From a virus, in IMG/VR virus record IMGVR_UViG_3300043119_000867, positions 1 through 28,383 of that record: a DNA stretch of 28,383 bases; one strand, 5' to 3'. Positions 15,620-23,654 of the stretch are shown here, piece after piece. Position 1 is the stretch's first letter. The number at the start of each line of letters is the position of its first letter. The notes below the pieces were generated by a model that saw only the letters and a list, made by a program, of their open reading frames with translations, did no database searches and was not told where the DNA came from. The position numbers and the translations under genes are program-made.

Positions 15620-16132
15620 ATGAAGGCAAAAAACTTAGTCCATCTCGACACCCCAGACGACGCTTTGCAAGACAGCGCGGCCGGTTCCAAGGCGCAGCCT
15701 CCCAAGCGGCAAAAAGACGTTCATGACTTCGCGCATGAGGAGCGGCGGCAAGAGGCCTTTGAATCCGAGTATTTTTGGCGTGAGCAAGCGCTGCATGGTT
15801 TTTCCGTTTCACGGGAAGGCTTGTTCGGGCAGCTGCGGCTGGCGATGGGTGCGCCTGCTCTGCGTTTGTGCCTGGCAGATCCGGATGCCTTTGCCGCCGA
15901 TGCCCAGCGCATTCTTTTCCTCTGCGCCCATCCGCCGGAAGTGTGGAACCGGCTCCGCGCGGACATGGCGACTTTGCAAAGTGCCGTGGATGCCTGGACG
16001 GATAAAAACATCAGCGTTTCCGAGAAGCTTTCATCCGAGACTCTGGCCATGCGGATCTGGTTGGCTGCTCAAGAAAACCGCCATGAGCCCGCTCCTACCT
16101 CCGCCCCTCACGGCGATGATTTGGGAAACTAG
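15620..16132 (+). CDS. Tail assembly chaperone G-like protein
   Basis: A 170-residue, helix-rich acidic/alanine protein located immediately before the tape measure region, where lambda gpG is encoded. It starts MKAKNLVHLDTPDDALQDSA and has a helical middle (FGQLRLAMGAPALRLC, DPDAFAADAQRILFLCAHPP). Its final codons TTG GGA AAC TAG contain a canonical slippery heptamer, followed by a second short frame at 16135. This reproduces the G/GT chaperone pair of lambda, in which G alone and a -1 frameshifted G-T fusion cooperate to load the tape measure protein with tube subunits. The assignment is strong from gene order plus the frameshift signal, since sequence alone would be weak. Confidence 0.8.
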   Translation: MKAKNLVHLDTPDDALQDSAAGSKAQPPKRQKDVHDFAHEERRQEAFESEYFWREQALHGFSVSREGLFGQLRLAMGAPALRLCLADPDAFAADAQRILFLCAHPPEVWNRLRADMATLQSAVDAWTDKNISVSEKLSSETLAMRIWLAAQENRHEPAPTSAPHGDDLGN

Positions 16133-16185
16133 CCATGCCAGTCTGGGAGGCCCAATATGTGTTGGTGATCGCTTCCAAGACTGGC
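16123..16185 (+). promoter_or_regulatory. Frameshift signal: slippery heptamer plus stem-loop
   Basis: GGGAAAC at 16123-16129 is read as xxG GGA AAC in the upstream frame, the X XXY YYZ form. After a 7-nt spacer (16130-16136, containing the TAG stop), GCCAGTCT (16137-16144) pairs perfectly with AGACTGGC (16178-16185). GGGAG (16145-16149) then pairs with CTTCC (16172-16176) across one bulged A. Together these give a 13-bp stem at typical frameshift spacing. Confidence 0.8.
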
Positions 16186-16371
16186 TGGACCGAGCGTTTC
16201 ATCCGGCACGAACTGCCGCTCTCCCGCGGCTATGCCTACTACCACGCCGCGCGCGTGCTGGAGGGCGAGCGGTGCCGCTGGCCGGGGGTAAAGTCCTCAG
16301 CTGCCAAGTGGGTGGACAGCGTGAAGCAATGGGCGCGGGGAATCATCGGTAACAAACGACACCACTCCTGA
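16135..16371 (+). CDS. Tail assembly chaperone T-like extension frame
   Basis: A 78-residue frame, MPVWEAQYVLVIASKTGWTE onward, ending with a basic KQWARGIIGNKRHHS. It lies one frame back from the upstream G-like gene and begins 2 nt after its stop. There is no Shine-Dalgarno before the ATG. It is more likely translated as the C-terminal part of a G-T fusion, through -1 slippage at 16123-16129, than as an independent protein. In lambda the T part contacts the tail tube protein while the G part contacts the tape measure protein. The next gene, the tape measure, starts 3 nt after the stop. Confidence 0.75.
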   Translation: MPVWEAQYVLVIASKTGWTERFIRHELPLSRGYAYYHAARVLEGERCRWPGVKSSAAKWVDSVKQWARGIIGNKRHHS

Positions 16372-16374
16372 ATC

Positions 16375-18702
16375 ATGGCGGAAGTCATTAAAACAATTCT
16401 CACCGCAGACTCCAGCGAACTCGCCGCCGAGTTCGCCAAGGCCTCTGCCGTCGCCCAGAAATACGCAAACGATCGTGCTGCGCAAGGTGGACGAGCTTTG
16501 GCTACGGCCCGGGCGGAAATCGAAGCCTTGCGCTTGGAGGCCGATGGATTTGGCAATCTTGCCGCCAGTATGAGGGCCAGCAACTCTTTGCGTGAGCAGG
16601 CTGTTCGTCTCGCCCAGCAAGCCGGAATCACCGAAGAAAAAGCAAATGCCATTCTTCGTGAAAAACAGCTGTTACAACAGAACATCGCCATCGCCGCTGA
16701 AAGACACGCCGCCGCCGAGGTCGCTGCTGCCCAGCGCTCTGCCCGGCTGAACGCTCCTGGGCGAAATGGTGTATCCCTTCCCGAACTGGCGCTCACCACG
16801 GCAAACTTGCAGGCCATGGAAAAGGGCGCTGCCCGTGCAAATGAGTTGCAACGGAAAATGGAAGGCCTGCGTGGTGGTGGTAGTGGAGCGGCAATGGGTT
16901 TGCTCGCTGTTTCTCAAGCCGCCGAAGATGCTCAGTATGGAATTCGGGGCGTAATCAATAATATTCCGCAGGCAATCATGGCCTTTGGAGGCTTCAGCGC
17001 CGCATCCATGTTTCTTGCTGGTGGTATCTCCATTGCCGCCGTTGCCGCCGTCGCCCTGTATGATCCGATGCGAAAACTGCTAGGATTCATGGATAAGGAG
17101 ATGAACAAGGCGACTTTGAAAAACTGGTCAGAGTCAGTCAAATCGACTGCTAAGGCCATTGCTCAACTTAGGCAAGAATCTGTCTTGGGGCAAAACATGC
17201 TTCGCTTTTCCGATGCTTTGAATGAAAATCTGCGCCAACGGCTTCAGTTAGAAAATGTTCTTTCCGGTTATCTCATTGATCAAGGTGCTGCTCAATCTCG
17301 ACAGCTTGACTATTCGGATCGCATTTATGAGGCCCAGCGCGCCTTGGCGGAGGCGAATGGAAAGTTTATGGCGGCACCTAGTTTGCAGCAGAAGCCCCAA
17401 GCTTTGGAATCAGAATTAGAAAACCGGAAGAAGATTCTTGAAGCTGCTTCAGCTGCTGAAGCAAGCCTTGCGGAGCGAGTAGCCAATGTCTCTGCCGAAA
17501 GTTCTGAAAAATCCATTGCGGCTTCTCAGAAGCTGCTCTTATTGCGTGAAAATCTTGTTACTGTTACTAAAAATCTCGAAGCTGGGCAAAAGGACTTAGA
17601 TGCTGCTCAGAAAAACAAATCCGGCTTTTTGGATACAACTGTGCGAGCAGGTGCTACTTTGATCTCAATGAATCCTATCTCTGGCATTGCTGGAGGGGGC
17701 GTTTACAGCCGCAAAAAAGAAGAAGAGATCGAAGCGGCAACTTTAAAAAACCTTCAAGGAAATCTAGACGCTAGAGAAAAAGTAAAAGTCAAGATTGAGC
17801 AGCAAATTGCGGCTTTGAACAAACAGCGTGAGATTGAATCTACGTCATCTTCCGAAGCCATTGCCGCCGCAAAAGCCAAACTTGATGCTAATCATAAATT
17901 GATGCAGAGTACGGCAGATCAAATCCGCCTGCTTGAAGAGCGTTACCCTATTGAAAAGCAGCTTGCGGATTTAGAAGAGCAGCGCATCAAAGCTTTGGCC
18001 GCAAGAGCTGCCCATGACTTTCAAACAGAACTTTCCATTCAAAACGCGCTGGCGGCAAACGACCAGGAGCGCGTCAAAAGCCTTCAGGAGCAACGTGACA
18101 TCGAAGCGGAAAAAGCATCGATCATGGCCAATCAGAGATCCTTGAGTGATGCTCAAGTTAAAGCCATGGCCAAGCAAATGGTGCAAGCCCGGGCTGCTGC
18201 TGCGGCGGCCAATCAAGAGGCCCAGCGCAATCAGTCCCGGACGGATGTGTTCGGTGATCTTGAGGCCATGAGAATGGAAGCCGCTGGCGACAAAAAAGGT
18301 GCGGACGAGCTTCGCGAGGATCTGCGCATCCGTGAAGAAGCTGTGGCCTTGGCCGAGCGTCTTGGCATCAGCGAAAACCAAGCCACTCTTGTGTTGCGTG
18401 AGCGTGCCAGGCTTCAGAAAGAAATCGATAAGCGGGACGCCGATCCTCAATTTCCCGAGCTCCGCCGGCGCGGAATCCGCAGGCTTGAAAACGGTGCCAA
18501 CGACATGAACGCAGGCAACAACCTGAACACCTGGAAATGGAACATGGCACCCGGGCTGAAATCTAACGAGATCGAACGCCGCAACGCCGCCCGCGCGAAT
18601 CGCCCGCTCAAGCCCTCCGATGACTCTGCAAAAGTGCTTCTCAAATCCGTGAACATCCAAGAGGAGATGCTCAAAATCTGGCAAAAAATCAACGTCGTCT
18701 AA
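16375..18702 (+). CDS. Tail tape measure protein
   Basis: A 775-residue, strongly helical, alanine/glutamate/lysine-rich protein following the G/GT chaperones, the diagnostic place for the tape measure. A hydrophobic stretch at about 196-232 (AIMAFGGFSAASMFLAGGIS, then IAAVAAVALYDP) is the type of membrane-active segment many tape measures use during DNA injection. Much of 250-640 is coiled coil. If extended as alpha-helix at 0.15 nm per residue it would set a tail of roughly 116 nm. A related motif occurs near both ends (about 46-102 and 628-688), each with REEAV-x-LA-x-x-x-GI and LRE. No peptidoglycan hydrolase domain was seen. The start lacks a Shine-Dalgarno. Confidence 0.88.
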   Translation: MAEVIKTILTADSSELAAEFAKASAVAQKYANDRAAQGGRALATARAEIEALRLEADGFGNLAASMRASNSLREQAVRLAQQAGITEEKANAILREKQLLQQNIAIAAERHAAAEVAAAQRSARLNAPGRNGVSLPELALTTANLQAMEKGAARANELQRKMEGLRGGGSGAAMGLLAVSQAAEDAQYGIRGVINNIPQAIMAFGGFSAASMFLAGGISIAAVAAVALYDPMRKLLGFMDKEMNKATLKNWSESVKSTAKAIAQLRQESVLGQNMLRFSDALNENLRQRLQLENVLSGYLIDQGAAQSRQLDYSDRIYEAQRALAEANGKFMAAPSLQQKPQALESELENRKKILEAASAAEASLAERVANVSAESSEKSIAASQKLLLLRENLVTVTKNLEAGQKDLDAAQKNKSGFLDTTVRAGATLISMNPISGIAGGGVYSRKKEEEIEAATLKNLQGNLDAREKVKVKIEQQIAALNKQREIESTSSSEAIAAAKAKLDANHKLMQSTADQIRLLEERYPIEKQLADLEEQRIKALAARAAHDFQTELSIQNALAANDQERVKSLQEQRDIEAEKASIMANQRSLSDAQVKAMAKQMVQARAAAAAANQEAQRNQSRTDVFGDLEAMRMEAAGDKKGADELREDLRIREEAVALAERLGISENQATLVLRERARLQKEIDKRDADPQFPELRRRGIRRLENGANDMNAGNNLNTWKWNMAPGLKSNEIERRNAARANRPLKPSDDSAKVLLKSVNIQEEMLKIWQKINVV

Positions 18703-18703
18703 C

Positions 18704-19462
18704 ATGGAAGCCGCAATCTTTCACGGCAGTTTGCCGTTCATGATGGAAAACATCAACGTCTCACGGGGAGGCCGTGGCGTTTTGGATTCCTTCCGGGCCC
18801 AGATCCTTTGCAGCGCGGATTGGGAAACCGATGCGCGAGCGCTCGGCTTCGAGATCGACAAAAGGCTCGGCAGCTATGCTTCGCTATGGGTAAAATCCAT
18901 GGTGCCAGATGAACAGGCAGAAGACGTGGTAAGCGTGCAAATCAGTGGCGAAGGCCTTGCGAATACAGGTGATCGTCGCCAGCGCACGATGAAAAGCGGC
19001 GAGCAACAAACCAGCGTGGGCCCACACGAAAAGGTGGTCATCGTCTGGAGCAAGGAAGAGCGCGGGGAGGATCCTGAAAGCGAAGAGCCATTGGATCGGG
19101 TGAAAAGCAGAAGGACGAAGTTAGACGCGGACGGCGAGCCAGTTCTCAAATCCATCGTGACGCCATCGGGCACCTTGAAGCAATGGGTGATTTCAGAAGC
19201 GGAAGTGGCTGTGATCGATACCTATTTCGTGACTTCAAAGCCTGCCATGAATGTGGTGGGGACTGTTTTCGCTCCCGTCAACGCTCCCACGGTTCCCCCG
19301 TATCAATGGGGAGGATACGGCGAGCAAAAACGCGGAAGGCATCCTAACGGCTGGGTTCTGGTGGATCGCGATGTGGAGGAAATCAGTTATTTCTCAGACA
19401 CCATCGGCTTGTGGAGAGTGGTCGATAACATGGTATTCCGTCACCCAGATTTCCCCGAGTAA
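18704..19462 (+). CDS. Distal tail/minor tail protein candidate
   Basis: A 252-residue protein just after the tape measure, the usual location of distal tail or minor tail proteins. It begins MEAAIFHGSLPFMMENINVS and has a charged beta-rich body (KVVIVWSKEERGEDPESEEP). A glycine-rich loop (PPYQWGGYGEQKRGRHPNG) precedes a C-terminal half (WVLVDRDVEEISYFSDTIGL, RVVDNMVFRHPDF). No recognised family motif, membrane segment or signal peptide is present. It begins 1 nt after the tape measure stop and is followed 3 nt later by a serine-rich tail gene. A tail-tip structural role is the best inference. Confidence 0.5.
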   Translation: MEAAIFHGSLPFMMENINVSRGGRGVLDSFRAQILCSADWETDARALGFEIDKRLGSYASLWVKSMVPDEQAEDVVSVQISGEGLANTGDRRQRTMKSGEQQTSVGPHEKVVIVWSKEERGEDPESEEPLDRVKSRRTKLDADGEPVLKSIVTPSGTLKQWVISEAEVAVIDTYFVTSKPAMNVVGTVFAPVNAPTVPPYQWGGYGEQKRGRHPNGWVLVDRDVEEISYFSDTIGLWRVVDNMVFRHPDFPE

Positions 19463-19465
19463 GCG

Positions 19466-20767
19466 ATGGATAAGAAGATCCCGAAAGCGGCTGGAAGCGG
19501 CCCTCTGCTCATCAAGCCAGCGTCATGGCAGGCGCTTCTGGATGCTGTCCAGGGGCTGGATATCATTCCTGATCCCAAGGATTTCAACGTCAGCAAGCGT
19601 GAGGGTAAAAAGTTCCTGAGTCTGCGGCCGCCAAATACTCCATCTCGCCCCGGGCCGCCATTGGTTCCGCCGTTCACGCTTTCCGCCAGTGCGACTGGTG
19701 CGCGGGTTTACAAAGGGGTGTTGGAATGGGCAGTGACCACTCTCAACTTCGAGCGGCTCCAGATCAAAGACGCGGACGGGGAATTGCTGGAAGAAGTGAA
19801 CAACTTCACCGGGCAAGATGAAATCACCGGTGTGGAGATGATGGAGCGCAATGGGGAATCCGGTTCTGAAGAAGCCGAGGATTCCTGGTGGGATCTGAGC
19901 TGGTGGGGTGACGTTTGGGCGAAGGTGGTTCTCGATCCTGAGTCGGGGCACCCGTTGAGCTGGGAACTGGTAGGGCCGGAAAAGCCGGAGATGCAATCCA
20001 TCGCGCAACTTTCTGAAGATCTCAGCCGTGGGTCGGGTGCTGGAAGTGACGGTGCCGAGGAAATCGGATTTTCTATTAGAATCGGAAGCGTTCCCGAAGA
20101 GGGGGCGATCATCCAGGACCGGACAGGAAACCTGCAATGGTTCTGTGCGTTTGTGCCGGAGAATCCCAGCTCCATGAGTTCTGAGGCGAGCAGCTCGGAA
20201 GAAAGTAGTTCTGAATCCAGTAGCTCGGAATCTAGCAGCTCGGAAGAAAGCAGCTCGGATGCAAGCAGCCAATCCAGCGGAGGTTCCAGTCAGTCCAGTG
20301 GTGGCTCAAGCGGTGCATCCAGTGGCGGCGGGGGATCATCCGCTGCCAGTGAATCTGAGAAAAGCTCCAATGCCATCGTGGAAGCCCCTTGGACGGAAGG
20401 GAAATTCGTTGCGTTGGCGACTTTGGAAAGCAACCAGGTGCTGTTTGAATTCATCGTTCGAGATATCAAACTGGCGGGCCCTAAGACTCGGGTGAAAATT
20501 GACCCTCGTTTCGTGTATGTCTGCGAGCCGAATTCCCTTTGTGTGGCAGCAGCCCCTTGTGGAGATGCGCCGTTTGCAGTGGGTGCCAAGGTCGAAAAAG
20601 GAGTGCTCACTCTCACTGCCCTGACCCGCGCTGATCGGCGTCCGAAGTTTGTCAACGTGCGACTCACTGGAATCCGCAAAGGCTTCCAGAACTGGGATAT
20701 GCCATCGCGGACAGCGAAACAGAAGAAACAATCCGAAGCGGCGCGCCGGCGCGAGTATGATCGATGA
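19466..20767 (+). CDS. Serine-rich tail-tip protein 1
   Basis: A 433-residue protein with two folded regions joined by a long low-complexity linker. The N-terminal part (1-234) contains beta-rich segments (GVLEWAVTTLNFERLQIKDA) and an acidic/tryptophan stretch (EDSWWDLSWWGDVWAKVVLD). Residues about 235-301 are nearly all Ser with Glu, then Gly (SSSEESSSESSSS, then SSGGSSQSSGG). The C-terminal domain (302-433) resumes with strands and a basic end. Such linkers are flexible, exposed and prone to O-glycosylation in other systems. The stop overlaps the next serine-rich gene (ATGA at 20764), which in turn overlaps a glycosyltransferase fusion. The role is unknown, most likely a tail-tip or adhesion structural protein. 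Confidence 0.65.
   Translation: MDKKIPKAAGSGPLLIKPASWQALLDAVQGLDIIPDPKDFNVSKREGKKFLSLRPPNTPSRPGPPLVPPFTLSASATGARVYKGVLEWAVTTLNFERLQIKDADGELLEEVNNFTGQDEITGVEMMERNGESGSEEAEDSWWDLSWWGDVWAKVVLDPESGHPLSWELVGPEKPEMQSIAQLSEDLSRGSGAGSDGAEEIGFSIRIGSVPEEGAIIQDRTGNLQWFCAFVPENPSSMSSEASSSEESSSESSSSESSSSEESSSDASSQSSGGSSQSSGGSSGASSGGGGSSAASESEKSSNAIVEAPWTEGKFVALATLESNQVLFEFIVRDIKLAGPKTRVKIDPRFVYVCEPNSLCVAAAPCGDAPFAVGAKVEKGVLTLTALTRADRRPKFVNVRLTGIRKGFQNWDMPSRTAKQKKQSEAARRREYDR
20168..20368 (+). repeat. Serine-codon low-complexity repeat
   Basis: This is the DNA of the Ser/Glu/Gly linker. It contains imperfect short repeats such as AGCAGCTCGGAAGAAAG at 20189-20205 and again at 20234-20250. Mixed AGC, AGT, TCC, TCG and TCT serine codons show the amino acid pattern is kept while DNA identity drifts, which suggests selection on the protein. 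Confidence 0.8.
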
Positions 20768-21345
20768 GCGAACTCGAAAAATCTTCAGGAAGCGTTTCCA
20801 GTGCCGAGAGTTCGGAAGGCTCATCGGCATCATCCGCATCAAGCTATTTTTCCTCGCTGAGTTCATCATCGTATGCGCCTGGCGATTCCAGTTCTGAAAG
20901 TTCCTATGATCCGCCGGTGCCTGTTTCCAGTTCTTCAAGCGCAAGTAGCAACGATGACTGCCCGGGTAATCTTTTCTCTTTGACGGTATCCTTGACGTGG
21001 GTGGGAGCATGGGACTGGGATCTTCACTTGAAGACTCCATCCGGTGCCCACATTTACTATGGTGCCTTGTCGGGAGATGGGTTCGAATTGAACCACGATG
21101 CCCACCCGTCTTGCGCGGATGATCCATTCCCTCCGGAAACCATCGAAGGGGTGGGTGCGTGCTACGGAGAGTATCTCGCTTACAAAAATCTTTTCTCGAA
21201 TTGTAACAGTCCGGGAGATGCTACGTTCACCGGTTCGATCACGGTGATGGCTCCGGACGGGCTGATGGTGGATGGCGTCTTCCGGGCCGCTGGAGCAGTG
21301 GTGGGAATCACCAACGACTTTCCATTTTTGATAGAAAGACCATGA
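20764..21345 (+). CDS. Serine-rich tail-tip protein 2 with DUF2135/YfaP-like domain
   Basis: A 193-residue protein. The first 62 residues are again serine-rich (SSGSVSSAESSEGSSASSAS and SSSSSASS). The domain at about 71-190 starts SLTVSLTWVGAWDWDLHLKT, continues PSGAHIYYG, and later has NHDAHPSCADDP and GEYLAYKNLF. The W-x-x-x-x-D-x-D-LH-x-x-x-PSG-x-x-IYYG pattern, with a D-x-D pair and a later NHDA, resembles DUF2135/YfaP-like beta-sandwich domains. These occur in surface and secreted proteins and may bind metal or glycan. Start and stop both use ATGA overlaps with neighbours, so the three genes form one coupled unit. It is probably exposed on the tail tip. Confidence 0.65.
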   Translation: MSELEKSSGSVSSAESSEGSSASSASSYFSSLSSSSYAPGDSSSESSYDPPVPVSSSSSASSNDDCPGNLFSLTVSLTWVGAWDWDLHLKTPSGAHIYYGALSGDGFELNHDAHPSCADDPFPPETIEGVGACYGEYLAYKNLFSNCNSPGDATFTGSITVMAPDGLMVDGVFRAAGAVVGITNDFPFLIERP

Positions 21346-23654
21346 ACGAATCCATGATAGACAACGGGCCGGAACTATGGCGTGAGCTTCACCACTTCCC
21401 GAGCACTTGGGATGGTGATCCGGTCAAGGCCGAGCAATTCCTATCAGGATTCTCCGCCCGCATCACTTGCTGTAAATGCCGGAAGTGCTGGGAAGACATG
21501 GTGATGAATCACCCGATGCCGCTGTCTTCAGAAGCGGTGTTCTGGTGGACGGTAAAACTTCACAACATGGTCAATTCGAAACTTGGCAAGCTTTTGTTCA
21601 CCTCCGAGCAGGCGCAGGCTCTTTACCCATCTCCACCGCCATCGGTTCCGATCTGTATTCCCATTCATCACAAAGGAGGGAAGTTCAAAGATAACACCGA
21701 GTTGCGATATACTTTGAGATCCATCGAAAAGCATTTTCAGGGAGCTTGCCAAGTGTGGCTGGTTTGTAAAAAGATGCCTGAAGGGTTTGAGGGCTGTCAT
21801 CATCTGTTCGATGGCGGCAAGGGGTTGAAAACCGCTCTGCGAATCACCTCAGAAAAACACCCCGATGGCTTCTTCTGGTGGTATGATGATTCGGTGTTGC
21901 TGCTTCCTCAGACCGTGGAGGATTTGAAAACCACGATTGCCAGTCGTCGGTGGTCAAACGCGCAGACGGGCTGGGCGCGGCAGTTGACGAAGATCAAAGA
22001 GCGGCTGGAAGCGGAAGGGTATGTGGCTCACGATTACTCCAGACCTCACGGACCTTACTGGTTCGACAAGGGAATGGTCGATGAGGGCTTCGCGGATTGG
22101 CCGAACATGGCCGCCAAGTTTCCATGGGAATCATGGATACTTTCCAAGCGCGATTGGCCACGCCGTCACGGCAACTACAAGCAGTATTATGGTGCTTTCA
22201 AATCACTTCCGGGAGATCGTGACGTGTTGCTGAATTTTTGTGATGGTGGGTTTACTCCGGAGTTGAAATCGCTGCTGGAAGAGTTTTACCCGAAGCGTTC
22301 GACATTCGAAACCGGAACTGCAATCCGTCCGAAGATCCAAGTTCACACCATCCGTTTCGGGGAGAAATGGTGGCTGCAACTTTGCTCTCCCACGCTGGAT
22401 TCATGGTGCAAGCGGCACGGCCATCCGCTCAAGATCTGGACGAGCGAAAATATCAATCCCGACTATCCGAACTCGAAATTCTGTCAGATCGATATGCTGC
22501 GCGATTTTGTGGAAAGCGGTGATGATTGGATGATCTATGTCGATGCCGATGTGTATGTGGATGAGTTGGCTCCAGCGCATCCAGTTCTTTCGCCCGGTTT
22601 CTGGATTCGGGAGGATCTGCCAGGAGCGGGGCCTAGAGATTTCGGAAGGTGGCTGCGTAAGCACAAGAAAAGTTCACCGGGCTGGGCCTATCGAAACGCG
22701 GGCGTGTGGATGTGTGATCGTAAATCAGCGCAAACGCTTTTGGAAACCATCAGCCCGCCTTATCTCGTCGGCTGCATGGAGCAGCATCAATGGAACTGGT
22801 GGCTTTCTCAGTCGGCGGCCAAGGGCTTGCATGTCGGTTTTCTTGATGGGGCGTGGAATTCATGGGCGTTTGAAAACAAGAAAGGGGCATTCTATCACAT
22901 CGCCGGAAAGAAGAAATCGCAGCGGGTGGAAATGTTTCGCGCCAATGGCCTGATCCCTCTGGATCCTCCTCTGCAAGCGGTGGCTGAGATTCCCCGAGTG
23001 TTCTACTTTGAGCCCTATCGTTTTGCGAAATGTGATTCGATGATGGCCATGGATGAGATGCACATTCAGCTTTTGTTTTTGGCGGCCACTCTTGAAACAA
23101 CTCGGGAAAAATCGAAAAGAGTGGCTGTGGAAATCGGCTCATACCGAGGGGCTTCCACGGCTGCATTGATCGAAGCACTCAACCAAGGATATTTCGGGCA
23201 TCTGCATGTGATCGAAATCAAGCCCACCGAGACACTTCGCAAAATTCTAGCGATGGCCAAGGATTCTTCCCGAGTCACTCTTCACACTCAGGCATCTTGG
23301 GATCTGGATATCACTGCTGCGGATTTCGTGTTCATCGATGGTGATCACAAATGGCCTGCGGTGGCGGATACCCTCCGGGCAATTACCTGGGGCGCTGAAG
23401 TGATCGCCATGCACGATAGTGAGTCATGGCCGCAAATCCCCGGCACTTGGGGGGCGAAGCTGGCGGCAAAGTGCCTGCGAGAGATGCCAGCAAGGACTGT
23501 GTTCGAAGATTGCCAACTTCGCGGAGGAATGCAGACGCAACGCGGCTTCATCGTTTCAGCGAGTTCGGAAATCAACGTCACTCCGCTTGAAGATTTTTTG
23601 AAGCTGGGATCTTCCTCTTCATCGCAAGCCTCTTTTGCAACACGCTTGCCGTAG
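21342..23654 (+). CDS. Four-part fusion: Erv/ALR-like domain, two glycosyltransferase-like domains, methyltransferase
   Basis: A 770-residue putative tail-glycan enzyme. Residues 12-83 resemble an Erv/ALR thiol oxidase fold: LWRELHHFPSTW, CKCRKC (CxxC at 46-49) and KLHNMVNSKLGK (72-83, the HN-x-VN-x-x-LGK signature). Residues about 102-320 look like a Stealth-type or related sugar-phosphate transferase (IPIHHKGG, LRYTLRSIEKHF, WYDDSVLLLPQ with Asp182/183). Residues about 330-540 contain a GT-A-like core (MIYVDADVYVDE, DxD at 401-403; FCQIDMLRDF; NAGVWMCDR). Residues about 550-745 are a class I methyltransferase of family-24 type (AVEIGSYRGASTAALIEAL; FVFIDGDHKW; VIAMHDS). It is coupled by ATGA overlap to the serine-rich tail genes. 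Its 3' end overlaps the convergent integrase by 77 nt. The domain calls are by eye. Confidence 0.72.
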   Translation: MNESMIDNGPELWRELHHFPSTWDGDPVKAEQFLSGFSARITCCKCRKCWEDMVMNHPMPLSSEAVFWWTVKLHNMVNSKLGKLLFTSEQAQALYPSPPPSVPICIPIHHKGGKFKDNTELRYTLRSIEKHFQGACQVWLVCKKMPEGFEGCHHLFDGGKGLKTALRITSEKHPDGFFWWYDDSVLLLPQTVEDLKTTIASRRWSNAQTGWARQLTKIKERLEAEGYVAHDYSRPHGPYWFDKGMVDEGFADWPNMAAKFPWESWILSKRDWPRRHGNYKQYYGAFKSLPGDRDVLLNFCDGGFTPELKSLLEEFYPKRSTFETGTAIRPKIQVHTIRFGEKWWLQLCSPTLDSWCKRHGHPLKIWTSENINPDYPNSKFCQIDMLRDFVESGDDWMIYVDADVYVDELAPAHPVLSPGFWIREDLPGAGPRDFGRWLRKHKKSSPGWAYRNAGVWMCDRKSAQTLLETISPPYLVGCMEQHQWNWWLSQSAAKGLHVGFLDGAWNSWAFENKKGAFYHIAGKKKSQRVEMFRANGLIPLDPPLQAVAEIPRVFYFEPYRFAKCDSMMAMDEMHIQLLFLAATLETTREKSKRVAVEIGSYRGASTAALIEALNQGYFGHLHVIEIKPTETLRKILAMAKDSSRVTLHTQASWDLDITAADFVFIDGDHKWPAVADTLRAITWGAEVIAMHDSESWPQIPGTWGAKLAAKCLREMPARTVFEDCQLRGGMQTQRGFIVSASSEINVTPLEDFLKLGSSSSSQASFATRLP

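Larger units (their letters stand above)
15620..16371 (+). other. Predicted G-T fusion made by programmed -1 ribosomal frameshift
   Basis: After decoding GGA AAC (16124-16129), a slip of one base back puts the next codons at CTA GCC ATG, directly in frame with the gene at 16135. The product would be 170 residues of G, then Leu-Ala, then the 78-residue T part, about 250 residues in all. The joint is as in lambda gpG/gpGT. Confidence 0.78.

Noticed and set aside
19523-20272. A 249-codon minus-strand frame opposite the first serine-rich gene
   Set aside because: Low-complexity Arg/Phe/Ala product mirrors the serine repeats. There is no start context, and the plus-strand gene fits the operon.
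20168-20368. CRISPR-like or regulatory repeat array
   Set aside because: The repeats are short, irregular, in frame and code for serine/glutamate. There are no constant repeats with unique spacers.
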